From JAGLSB01 sp023135955 (GTDB taxonomy: Bacteria; Bacteroidota; Bacteroidia; Bacteroidales; GCA-2748055): a DNA stretch of 30,305 nt. A program made the translations under genes and the position numbers. Below, in pieces: positions 1 to 8,241 of this stretch; positions within the stretch are counted from its first letter, which is position 1, and each line of letters opens with the position of its first letter. The notes beneath the pieces are model-generated. The model saw only the letters and a program-made list of their open reading frames with translations. It was not told where the DNA came from and searched no databases. Where the stretch lies: assembly GCA_030673645.1 (NCBI GenBank), contig DAOVIO010000029.1, positions 1-30,305 of the forward strand, given 5' to 3'.

Positions 1-1
1 A

Positions 2-2791
2 AATGGTCCGACAAGCTGGGAATGGGATTCTGGTGATGGGGGGACAAGTTCACAACAAAATCCTTCTCATACATATTCCTCTACCGGAATTTATACCGTT
101 GCCTTAATTGCTGCTAATGCTAGTGGTTCTTACACTGTAACCAAATCTAATTATATTATAGTTAATGCTGTGGTAGTTGCACCTGTAGCAGATTTCAGCG
201 CTTCTGAAACAAATATTACAGAAGGAGACACAATTCAATTTACAGATCTGTCATTAAATGAACCAACAAACTGGGCATGGGACTTTGGTGATGGGAACTC
301 AAGTTCGGAACAAAATCCTTCACACACTTATTCCTCTACCGGAACTTATACTATCGCCTTAATTGCTGCCAACACAAGTGGTTCTTACACAGTGTATAAA
401 TCTAATTTTATTACGGTTAACCCTATTGTAATTGTACCTGTGGCTGAGTTCAGTACTTCTGAAACAAATATTATTAAAGGAGATGCTGTTCAATTTACGG
501 ACCTCTCAACAAATGATCCAACAAGTTGGACATGGGACTTTGGAGATGGTGGTTCCAGTAATGATCAGAATCCTCTTTATACTTTCTCTTCAGCTGGAAC
601 ATATACTGTAGAATTGATATCAACTAATGCTGGTGGTTCCGATTCAGAATCTAAAACTGATTATATTACGGTAAATTCATCTGTTTCCTCCGATTCGGTC
701 GATTTATTTATTCAATGGTTGACACCTGTAGGAAATACAATTTGCGGGACTGGTGCCGAAGAAGTCGTATCTGTTAGAATTACCAATATCGGTAATGTTT
801 CTGTTAGTAATTTCAATCTTAAATATTCCATAGATAATGGCGGAAGCTATGTTACTGAAAGCTATAACGAAGCTCTTTTAGTGGGAGAAAACATTGAATA
901 TAGCTTTAAGAATAAAGCAGATATGTCTGCTGCAGGCACTTACAACTGTATTGCTGAAGTAAGCGCGCTGAATGAAGTGGACGAAAGCAATAATTCTGCA
1001 TCAACAAGCATATTAAACTCTCCTATGATACTCTCTATCGAGTCGTTTAACACCAAATGCAATGAAGCAACCGGTGGAGCAATGGTAACTGTAACAGGGG
1101 GAACAGCTCCATATAATTATATGTGGACAAATGGAGAAACCACACAAACGATTTCTGAACTGGAATCGGGTGTTTATATGGTTAGCGTAAGCGATGTAAA
1201 CTCTTGCTATAAAACAGCACAAACAACCATTAATGATGATGGTGGCCCTGGTTTCTCTACAAGTACGCAAGTTCAGGATGTAAGTTGTTTTGGGGGTGAA
1301 GATGGATTCGTTCATCTTACAGTTCTAGGGGGACTTCCTCCATACACTTTCAACTGGTCAAATGGTGGCACTAACAAAGATGCAGATAATTTGTCGGCAG
1401 GAAGTTATGAAGTAACGGTTTATGATGCAGATGCATGCGGGAATACTAACTCCTATACAATTTCTCAGCCTGAAGAAATTCTGATCTCTATCGTGTCAGA
1501 AGATGCAAACTGCGGAAGTTCCGATGGCTCAGCTACTACTACTGTAAGCGGTGGTTTTGCACCTTATTCATATGAATGGGAAGGCGGCTCAACAAGTGAA
1601 ACAGTTAGTGGAATGCCTGGAGGTATTTACAATATAATAGTTACCGATAATAATAATTGCTCTTCAAGTGCAAAAGCAAGTATTAACGAACTTGGCGCAC
1701 CTGAAGTTAACCTGGTATCACTTACTCCATCAAAGTGTGGAATCGCCAAAGGAGGAATCGATATAAGTACCTCTGGAGGTAATGGTGTTTTCAAGTATTT
1801 ATGGTCAAACGGTGCACCCACACAAGATTTGCAAAATATTCCACCAGGAGACTATTCTGTTTCCGTTTCATATATAGACGGTTCCTGCGATGCTGTGGCT
1901 GTATTTAATATACCGGTTATCCCTCCCGATGCAGTATCAATTTGCATGGTATCAGTTGACGATGAAATGCAATCGAACGCCATTGTTTGGGAAAAGCCAG
2001 TTGAGCAAAATCAGATTTCCGAATTTAATATCTATCGGGAAGGTACAGTACCTGACGAATATATGTATGTAGCAACGATTCCTTATGAGCAGGAAAGTAT
2101 TTATATCGACACCAACGCTAATCCAAGGCAAAAACCATGGAAGTACAAAATGACAACTACGGATAATTGCGGAAATACTTCTGAATTGAGTGATGCTCAT
2201 ACAACAATTCATCTTACTATTAATCTGGGTCTTGGTGACGAATACAACCTTATTTGGGGTAATTATACCGGAATAGTTTATACTACTTATAATGTGCTCC
2301 GTTATACTACCGTAAATGGTTGGGAAACCCTCGACATTGTAGCAGCAAATTTCAGTCTTTACAATTCATGGACAGACATGGATGTTCCTGCTACCGATTC
2401 TCTTTTCTATGTTGTAGAAATAGCCGGAACAGAAGCTTGTGTGAGCACCAAAAAAGCAAATTCACACAATTCAGTACGCTCCAACAGAACCAAAAGCACT
2501 GTAAAATCAGCAATTGGAATTGAAAATGAATTGAATGATATCCGAAACTTCCAACTCTGGCCAAATCCAAATACAGGTGAATTTAAAATAACCGCAAACA
2601 TTGATAATACTGATAAAGTCAAGCTAAAAATCTTTGATATTACCGGAAAATTATTCATAGATAAATATTATCATTTCGATAATAATACCTTCAACGAAAC
2701 CATTAAAATACCTCAGGCAAAGGCAGGAGTCTATCATGTGCAATTAGTTGGAGGGGATGGGGTACTTAATAGGATGTTTGTTGTTGAATAA
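2..2791 (+). CDS. PKD/SprB-repeat surface protein with T9SS C-terminal sorting domain (5' partial)
   Basis: The frame is open from the first bases, so the true start and signal peptide lie outside the window; 929 residues are visible. In order: the end of one PKD domain (degenerate WEWDSGDG), two PKD domains (WAWDFGDG, WTWDFGDG) repeating every 85 residues, a CARDB-like beta domain (about nt 690-1010, ending in a VDESNNSAS motif), four SprB-type repeats (about nt 1020-1925, each with GG-x-PY-x-Y-x-W and a GxYxVxVxD end), a fibronectin-III-like stretch (about nt 1930-2440), and a type A T9SS sorting domain from about nt 2545 (WPNPNTGEF ... KIFDITGKL ... AGVYHVQL). These are features of large secreted or cell-surface adhesins of gliding and non-gliding Bacteroidota; the sorting domain is removed during export through the outer membrane. 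Adhesin function is inferred from the domains; the ligand is unknown. Confidence 0.9.
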   Translation, partial: NGPTSWEWDSGDGGTSSQQNPSHTYSSTGIYTVALIAANASGSYTVTKSNYIIVNAVVVAPVADFSASETNITEGDTIQFTDLSLNEPTNWAWDFGDGNSSSEQNPSHTYSSTGTYTIALIAANTSGSYTVYKSNFITVNPIVIVPVAEFSTSETNIIKGDAVQFTDLSTNDPTSWTWDFGDGGSSNDQNPLYTFSSAGTYTVELISTNAGGSDSESKTDYITVNSSVSSDSVDLFIQWLTPVGNTICGTGAEEVVSVRITNIGNVSVSNFNLKYSIDNGGSYVTESYNEALLVGENIEYSFKNKADMSAAGTYNCIAEVSALNEVDESNNSASTSILNSPMILSIESFNTKCNEATGGAMVTVTGGTAPYNYMWTNGETTQTISELESGVYMVSVSDVNSCYKTAQTTINDDGGPGFSTSTQVQDVSCFGGEDGFVHLTVLGGLPPYTFNWSNGGTNKDADNLSAGSYEVTVYDADACGNTNSYTISQPEEILISIVSEDANCGSSDGSATTTVSGGFAPYSYEWEGGSTSETVSGMPGGIYNIIVTDNNNCSSSAKASINELGAPEVNLVSLTPSKCGIAKGGIDISTSGGNGVFKYLWSNGAPTQDLQNIPPGDYSVSVSYIDGSCDAVAVFNIPVIPPDAVSICMVSVDDEMQSNAIVWEKPVEQNQISEFNIYREGTVPDEYMYVATIPYEQESIYIDTNANPRQKPWKYKMTTTDNCGNTSELSDAHTTIHLTINLGLGDEYNLIWGNYTGIVYTTYNVLRYTTVNGWETLDIVAANFSLYNSWTDMDVPATDSLFYVVEIAGTEACVSTKKANSHNSVRSNRTKSTVKSAIGIENELNDIRNFQLWPNPNTGEFKITANIDNTDKVKLKIFDITGKLFIDKYYHFDNNTFNETIKIPQAKAGVYHVQLVGGDGVLNRMFVVE

Positions 2792-3153
2792 GGAATAGGG
2801 GGGACGGGGTTACGCGGTTGAGCGGTTGAGCGGTTTCGTCCTTTCTAACCGCGTATTCACGTATTCGCGTGATCCCGTATTCCCGTATCCGCGTATTCCC
2901 TTCTTTTTTCCCTTCGCGGTTAGGCGGTTAGGCGGTTTCGTCTTTTCTAACCACGTAATCCCGTATCCGCTTATCCGCTTCTTCAATCTACCCGCGTATT
3001 TTCGTATCCGCTTCTTCAATCTACCCGCGTGATCCCGTATCCGCGTATTCACGTATCCGCTTATCCGCTTCTTTTTCTACCCGCGTATTTCCGTAAATCT
3101 TTTTTAAGCCAAATCATTTCCTTATATTTGTTAAAGACACTTAACTATATAAG
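2792..3153. repeat. Gene-free region: mosaic of short GC-richer direct repeats
   Basis: A gap of 362 bp with no convincing gene. From about 2811 to 3095 it is made of variants of cgtatccgc, cgcgtattc and gcggtt. Two larger units stand out: a 37-bp unit at 2814-2850 recurs at 2916-2952 with five mismatches, and a 25-bp unit at 2973-2997 recurs exactly at 3006-3030, with a third, degenerate copy at 3063-3086. It is clearly richer in G+C than its neighbours. Both strands stay open for 60-80 codons, but the predicted peptides are low-complexity and basic, so I read this as non-coding. It sits between the surface-protein stop and the promoter of the propeller gene. Function unknown. Confidence 0.8.
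3123..3130 (+). promoter_or_regulatory. Predicted -7 box (TATATTTG) of the propeller sensor gene
   Basis: TATATTTG fits the Bacteroidota sigma-ABfr -7 consensus TAnnTTTG and lies 23 bp before the ATG at 3154, giving a short leader. No clear -33 TTTG is visible at the usual distance. Confidence 0.5.
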
Positions 3154-6100
3154 ATGCCTGCAAGAAAATTTAGTTTTTTATGGTTTCTCTCCTTGGTTTG
3201 TCTCTTTCCGCAAACTTTATCAGCGCAAAAATTCAATGAAACAGGACACCTGTTAAATGTCATTAATTTCCAACCCCGCGAAACCCGTTCTCATCCTCAA
3301 AACTGGGAAATAACCCAGGATCACAGGGGAATACTTTATTTTGGAAATAACGACGGACTTCTTGAATTCGATGGATTAAACTGGGATAAAATAAATATCA
3401 ACGATCAGGTTGTAAGATCACTCGATGTAGATATTATGGGAAGAGTTTATATCGGATTATATTCTCCGGGTGGTTATGGCTATCTCTCAGTAAATGAAAA
3501 AGGTTTATTTGAATATAAAAGTCTTTCTGAAACATTAGACTCAGTATTTCATGATACAGGACCTATTGAAATGGTTAAAACCACTACAGAAGGAGTCTTC
3601 TTTCAATCCAATTATTACATTTTCTTCTGGAACGGTGACAGTACTAAAATATGGGAATCAGAAACAATATTCCATACAGCTCATTACATTAAAGATGAGC
3701 TTTTTACAAGAGAGGCTGACATTGGTCTGAAAGTATTAAAAGACGGTGAATTTAAACTCATCCCCGGAGGAGAGAAATTCGCGAACATAGCTATAGCCGA
3801 CATGATTAACTACGAAGATGATATCCTCATCTTTACTGAAACAGATGGGATTTTCATAATGAAGATTTCTGCTCAAAATAATCAAATTGAATATTACAGA
3901 CATTTCAACGACCTCGATAATTTTCTGTTTGAAAACCAAATAAATTGTGCAATACGTATAAGTGATGATAAATTTGCCATAGGTACCCAGGGAAAGGGAG
4001 TGGTGATATACGATCAGAAAACTGATGTTTTTAATTTTATCAATTTTACCTCAGGATTGCAGGCAGAGGCGGTAAACGATATGTTTTTAGATCAGCAAAA
4101 TAACTTGTGGCTCTCCCTAAACAAAGGACTATCAGTTATTCATCCTGTTTCGCCGCTTACATTTTTTGGGTATAATTCGGGAATAAAGGAAACTGTTGAA
4201 GGTATTTGCAGACATAATAACACTTTATTTATCGGAACTCATCTGGGTGTAAAATATCTCAGTATTTACCAAAAAGAAAAATCACTTCCACAATCCGTCT
4301 ATAACCAATTGTATAACATACCGGCCTTCAGAAGCATTGAAAATCTGGAAGAACAATGCTATGCTCTGACAAATTTTATATCAGAATCGGAGGAGATTTT
4401 ACTTATAGTAAGTTATAATGGTATTTATGAACTTACATCCGATTTTAAAGCTAATCTGATCCATGAATGTGCACCCTGGAATGTTTTTCAAAGTAAGAGT
4501 AACCCAAAGAGGATTATTGTAGCAAACGAGAATGGAATCGAGAGTCTTTATCGACAAGATGGTAAGTGGCATTATGAAGGTCCGGTTAGTGATGAGGAGG
4601 ACGACTGCCGTGAGATTGCAGAAGATAGAAGTGGAAATATATGGGTTGGTGATAATAATCAAGGTAAACTATATAAAATAAACTTTTCAAAGGGTAATTT
4701 TCCTCAAACGCCTGTCTTTCAAATTTATGATACATTATCGGGTCTTCCTGCCGGAGCAATTGTACCAGCAATTGTAAATAATGAACTTAGAATAGGTACC
4801 AGTGAAGGAATATATTTCCTGGATGAAAACGAAAATATTTTTAAACCCGATCCCGTATTTTTTAATGCGTTTAATAACCAAATCACTGACATTCACAGAG
4901 TGTCACAAGATTCTTCAGGAAAAATATGGTGTGCTATCTACCTCAATGATGAAGGATATTACCAATTGGGGTATCTGGAGGAAAATGATTCAGCTTATGA
5001 GTGGATACAGGCTCCTTTCAATAGTTTTTCAAAAGGTGTTATCCATAGCATTTATCACCAACCAAATAATATTAGCTGGCTGGGTGGTCCTGATGGTTTA
5101 TTCCGTTATGATTTTAGTATTCACAAAAATTATAAGGTTACCTATCCTGCATTAATTAGAAAAGTTAGATTGAATGATGATTCTCTACTTTTTAAAGGAA
5201 ATTTTATTGATGAATACAATAATATAATTTGTGACCAATTACAAGGTAGTAATCCGGAAATTAAATTCAGGTTTAATAATATTAGCTTTGAATTTTCAGC
5301 TCAGTTAAATGAAGATGAAAGTCCGGTTATGTTCAGCCATTATCTCAAAGGATTTGAATCGGGATGGAGTTCCTGGAGTACAGAAAGCTTGAAAGGATAT
5401 ACCAATCTGAAAGAAAAGAAATACATATTTTATGTAAAAGCAAAAAATATGTACGATCATGAAAGTACGGTATGTGAATATAATTTTACGATATTACCAC
5501 CCTGGTACAGAACTATTCCGGCAATTATACTATTTGTTATTTTAATAGTCGGATTCGTTTATCTGATCGTTAAATTTTACACTAAAAACCTTAGAAGAAT
5601 AATAAAGGAAAGGACTTCTGAAATTAGGGAACAAAAGGAAGAAATTGAAATCAAGTCCAAGGATATACTCGACTCAATCCTTTATGCCCAAAAAATTCAA
5701 ACGGCACTTTTGCCTCCTGGCGATTATCTTGACGAGTTTATCCCGGAACGATTTATCTTATATAAACCACGAGATATTGTAAGTGGTGATTTTTACTGGA
5801 TTACACAAAAAAATGAAAAAGTAATTACAGTTACTGCCGATTGTACAGGACATGGAGTGCCAGGTGCCATGATGAGTATGCTGGGTATGGCCTTTTTGAA
5901 TGAGATTATTACAAAAACAGAAGATCTTGATCCTGGTGAAATTTTGATGTTATTAAGAAAACAAATTGTTCAATCTCTGAGACAAACAGGGCGATCGGGA
6001 GAAAATCAAGATGGGATGGATCTAGCCTTGTGTATATATGATTTCAAAAATATGATACTGGAGTATTCCGGCGCAAATATCCCTTTGTATCTTTTTAGAA

Positions 6101-6414
6101 ATAAGGAATTAACACAGATCAAACCAGATAAAATGCCGATAGGTATCGGAATGAAAATGAATAAATCCTTTAAATCGCATCACATTCCTCTTGAAAAAAA
6201 TGATGTCATTTATACTTTCTCCGATGGATACCCCGATCAGTTTGGTGGAGAGAACAATAAAAAATTCATGGTAAAAAAGCTAAGATTAATGTTAAGTGAA
6301 ATCCACCAATACCCCATGATAAAACAAATGAAATATCTGGAAAATACTATACAAAGTTGGATGAAAGACACTCACCAGATAGATGATATTCTGGTTATGG
6401 GGATAAAAGTCTGA
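3154..6414 (+). CDS. Two-component-propeller sensor with SpoIIE/PP2C phosphatase output
   Basis: 1086 residues. A signal peptide (about 1-24, ending LSAQ) precedes a large periplasmic beta-propeller built from two-component regulator propeller repeats (about 45-690; blades such as DHRGILYFGNNDGLLEFDG and DQQNNLWLSLNKGLSVI). A Y_Y_Y domain follows (about 700-783, KGFESGWSSWS), then one membrane helix (about 786-808), a charged coiled coil (about 810-845), and a cytoplasmic SpoIIE-type PP2C phosphatase (about 845-1086) with its metal-site motifs: DFYW, TADCTGHGVPGAMMSM, NQDGMDLAL and FSDGYPDQFGG. The layout suggests that a periplasmic signal controls dephosphorylation of a cytoplasmic phosphoserine/threonine protein, as in partner-switching circuits with anti-sigma-factor antagonists. 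No STAS or anti-sigma gene is adjacent, so the target is unknown. It stands alone, convergent with the next gene. Confidence 0.92.
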   Translation: MPARKFSFLWFLSLVCLFPQTLSAQKFNETGHLLNVINFQPRETRSHPQNWEITQDHRGILYFGNNDGLLEFDGLNWDKININDQVVRSLDVDIMGRVYIGLYSPGGYGYLSVNEKGLFEYKSLSETLDSVFHDTGPIEMVKTTTEGVFFQSNYYIFFWNGDSTKIWESETIFHTAHYIKDELFTREADIGLKVLKDGEFKLIPGGEKFANIAIADMINYEDDILIFTETDGIFIMKISAQNNQIEYYRHFNDLDNFLFENQINCAIRISDDKFAIGTQGKGVVIYDQKTDVFNFINFTSGLQAEAVNDMFLDQQNNLWLSLNKGLSVIHPVSPLTFFGYNSGIKETVEGICRHNNTLFIGTHLGVKYLSIYQKEKSLPQSVYNQLYNIPAFRSIENLEEQCYALTNFISESEEILLIVSYNGIYELTSDFKANLIHECAPWNVFQSKSNPKRIIVANENGIESLYRQDGKWHYEGPVSDEEDDCREIAEDRSGNIWVGDNNQGKLYKINFSKGNFPQTPVFQIYDTLSGLPAGAIVPAIVNNELRIGTSEGIYFLDENENIFKPDPVFFNAFNNQITDIHRVSQDSSGKIWCAIYLNDEGYYQLGYLEENDSAYEWIQAPFNSFSKGVIHSIYHQPNNISWLGGPDGLFRYDFSIHKNYKVTYPALIRKVRLNDDSLLFKGNFIDEYNNIICDQLQGSNPEIKFRFNNISFEFSAQLNEDESPVMFSHYLKGFESGWSSWSTESLKGYTNLKEKKYIFYVKAKNMYDHESTVCEYNFTILPPWYRTIPAIILFVILIVGFVYLIVKFYTKNLRRIIKERTSEIREQKEEIEIKSKDILDSILYAQKIQTALLPPGDYLDEFIPERFILYKPRDIVSGDFYWITQKNEKVITVTADCTGHGVPGAMMSMLGMAFLNEIITKTEDLDPGEILMLLRKQIVQSLRQTGRSGENQDGMDLALCIYDFKNMILEYSGANIPLYLFRNKELTQIKPDKMPIGIGMKMNKSFKSHHIPLEKNDVIYTFSDGYPDQFGGENNKKFMVKKLRLMLSEIHQYPMIKQMKYLENTIQSWMKDTHQIDDILVMGIKV

Positions 6415-6428
6415 AAATTATACAAAAA

Positions 6429-6761
6429 TCAAGAGCCATATTTCTCTTTTAGCTTCCTGGTTTCAAACATTAATCCTGAAAGAAGTGTAAATAATGTCAC
6501 TCCCCCAAGTATAATTGCCAATCTTTGGTAGTCATCTCCTATAAGCTTTCTTTCTTCAACGTAAACAAAAATCATTCTAATCCATTCAACAGAACCAACT
6601 AGCAGATATATCTGAACAATTCTTGGAATCCATTTCCTGCGAATAAACAATGCTACAATCATCAATAAACTCAGAATTGCCAATGGTAAAAAATTTATTC
6701 TTGAGAAATGCGCTGCAAGAACCAGTAGACTGAAGATAATGGGGATAAGACGTAAAATCAT
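6429..6761 (-). CDS. Small integral membrane protein, unknown function
   Basis: 110 residues forming about four hydrophobic helices (roughly residues 3-18, 23-41, 46-66 and 82-98), with basic residues at the helix ends (RRKW, RKLKEKYG). I do not recognise a named family. It is convergent with the propeller sensor (14 bp between stops) and divergent from the K+ channel gene. A TATATTTG -7 box about 35 bp upstream on the same strand and a composition like its neighbours support a real gene. Membrane location is read from the sequence; function is unknown. Confidence 0.75.
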   Translation of the reverse strand: MILRLIPIIFSLLVLAAHFSRINFLPLAILSLLMIVALFIRRKWIPRIVQIYLLVGSVEWIRMIFVYVEERKLIGDDYQRLAIILGGVTLFTLLSGLMFETRKLKEKYGS

Positions 6762-6795
6762 GTAATTATTTTTATTAAAAAGTTAATGTCCAAAA

Positions 6796-6803
6796 CAAAT
6801 ATA
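6796..6803 (-). promoter_or_regulatory. Predicted -7 box (TATATTTG, minus strand) for the small membrane protein
   Basis: The minus strand reads TATATTTG, matching TAnnTTTG, 34 bp before the ATG whose first base is 6761. No clear -33 element was seen. Confidence 0.5.
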
Positions 6804-7012
6804 TCAGTTTTGTTTTGTTTATTGAGGAATCGTTGGGTTATAATTTATTCGTTCCGATAAATTTACATTAGTTAAAAAGCTTAAAATTCTCTATTTTTAT
6901 TCAATTCTACACAATCTTATGTTAATTAATCGAAAAACCGACCTTACATTTTCAATTAGCAATGTTATCTATTTAACATACTGCTTGTGATGATGGTATA
7001 ATAAAAAGAGAG

Positions 7013-7825
7013 ATGACAAAAAAAAATTGGGAAAGGAAACTGGGAAATATCATATTTGAATCAAATACTAAAACAGGAAAAGTATTTGACGTTGTTTTGC
7101 TGATGGTAATAATGATGAGTGTTACACTGGTAGTTTTAGAAAGCATTCCCGAAATAAATGAAAAATATGGATTCGGACTTAGAATTGCTGAATGGGCTAT
7201 CACACTAATTTTTACAACAGAATATATCTTAAGGATCATAGTTGCCCGCAATCGCTCAAAGTATCTTTTCAGTTTTTATGGAGTAATTGATCTGCTTGCT
7301 GTAATTCCTACATATTTGTCTGTATTTCTGGGGGGAATCCAGGGATTGATGGTAATAAGAGCTCTACGGCTTCTTCGGGTATTCACGATTCTAAAACTTA
7401 CACGCTATACAAGAGAAAGCAAAATTATAATGGTGGCATTAATGAGGAGCCGTTATAAGATTAGTGTTTTTCTTTTTGCTTTACTTATGATCATTACCAT
7501 AATCGGTACTCTAATGTACCTGATTGAAGGAGAAAAACACGGATTTACAAGTATCCCGGTAGGTATTTATTGGGCTATAGTAACTCTAACAACAGTTGGT
7601 TATGGAGATATTACTCCAATTACTGATATTGGTAAATTTATTTCTGCTATAGTAATGATTTTGGGTTACGCTATTATTGTTGTTCCTACAGGAATCTTTT
7701 CTGCTCAGATCATTCAAGCTGCACGTAAACATCAAGATGCATATACTTGCCCTGAATGCCATGAAGCAGGGCATGACCCAGACGCTGGATATTGTTATAA
7801 ATGTGGGGCAGAGTTCATCTCGTAA
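7013..7825 (+). CDS. Voltage-gated potassium channel (Kv-type) with C-terminal zinc ribbon
   Basis: 270 residues in the six-helix ion_trans fold. The S4 voltage sensor is at about 113-131, with basic residues every third position (RALRLLRVFTILKLTRYTR). The pore helix and selectivity filter TTVGYGD are at about 193-199, followed by S6. After S6 a short tail carries two Cys pairs (C246/C249 and C261/C264, CPEC...CYKC), a zinc-ribbon-like module. The TVGYGD filter predicts K+ selectivity; the S4 charges predict voltage gating. An A/G-rich ribosome-binding sequence (AAAAGAGAG) ends just before the ATG. Transcribed alone, divergent from the gene at 6429. The zinc ribbon is unusual for a small bacterial channel and may act in tetramerisation or gating, which is inference. 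Confidence 0.93.
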   Translation: MTKKNWERKLGNIIFESNTKTGKVFDVVLLMVIMMSVTLVVLESIPEINEKYGFGLRIAEWAITLIFTTEYILRIIVARNRSKYLFSFYGVIDLLAVIPTYLSVFLGGIQGLMVIRALRLLRVFTILKLTRYTRESKIIMVALMRSRYKISVFLFALLMIITIIGTLMYLIEGEKHGFTSIPVGIYWAIVTLTTVGYGDITPITDIGKFISAIVMILGYAIIVVPTGIFSAQIIQAARKHQDAYTCPECHEAGHDPDAGYCYKCGAEFIS

Positions 7826-7928
7826 TCACTTACAAGGGAAGGAGTTGATATATAATGAAGCTATTAATGTGTGTTTCTCCTGTGAATTTTATAGCTACCT
7901 TGTTTCCAAAAACATCACATTTTTTCCC

Positions 7929-7936
7929 TATCTTTG
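7929..7936 (+). promoter_or_regulatory. Predicted -7 box (TATCTTTG) of the mutL operon
   Basis: TATCTTTG matches TAnnTTTG, 17 bp before the ATG at 7954, so the leader would be only about 10-15 nt. It is the best promoter candidate for the 7954-11686 gene run. Confidence 0.55.
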
Positions 7937-7953
7937 CGCTATAATTTTAAGCT

Positions 7954-8238
7954 ATGGCTATTCCAAGAATATTTAGAATCCCGCGTCACAGACAGTTCAA
8001 TTACCAGCCATTTTTCTACAATAAGAACCGCGAAGAAAGAGAGGCGCGTAATAAGGAAATCGCAAATGAATTGGGATTAGAAAATAATAAGAATTCTGAG
8101 TATCAAACAGGAATTCGTAGAGGCTCCATGCGTCATTATATAAAATCCCAGAAACGCTCAAAACGCAATTCTACTGTACGCCTGGTACTTATCTTATTGG
8201 TTCTCTTATTTGCAGCTTATCTTCTTCTTTATCAATAA
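7954..8238 (+). CDS. Conserved small membrane-anchored protein upstream of mutL, unknown function
   Basis: 94 residues. The N-terminal part is basic and rich in Arg, Asn and Tyr (RIFRIPRHRQFNYQPFFY), the middle is charged, and a single hydrophobic helix ends the protein (about residues 75-93), so it would be tail-anchored in the inner membrane. Small proteins with this FNY...Y pattern often stand immediately upstream of mutL in Bacteroidota; some databases mislabel them as a riboflavin synthase subunit, which nothing here supports. It is the first gene of the cluster, with 3 bp between its stop and the mutL ATG. No function is known to me. Confidence 0.8.
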   Translation: MAIPRIFRIPRHRQFNYQPFFYNKNREEREARNKEIANELGLENNKNSEYQTGIRRGSMRHYIKSQKRSKRNSTVRLVLILLVLLFAAYLLLYQ

Positions 8239-8241
8239 ACA

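Noticed and set aside
2810..3052. Small basic repeat protein on the minus strand (80 codons)
   Set aside because: It is a by-product of the short repeats; a plus-strand frame is open across the same bases, no start signal is visible, and the amino acid sequence is low-complexity.
7855..7944. 29-codon hydrophobic ORF preceded by AAGGAG
   Set aside because: It overlaps the predicted mutL-operon -7 box and has no recognisable conservation; Bacteroidota also rarely rely on strong Shine-Dalgarno sites.
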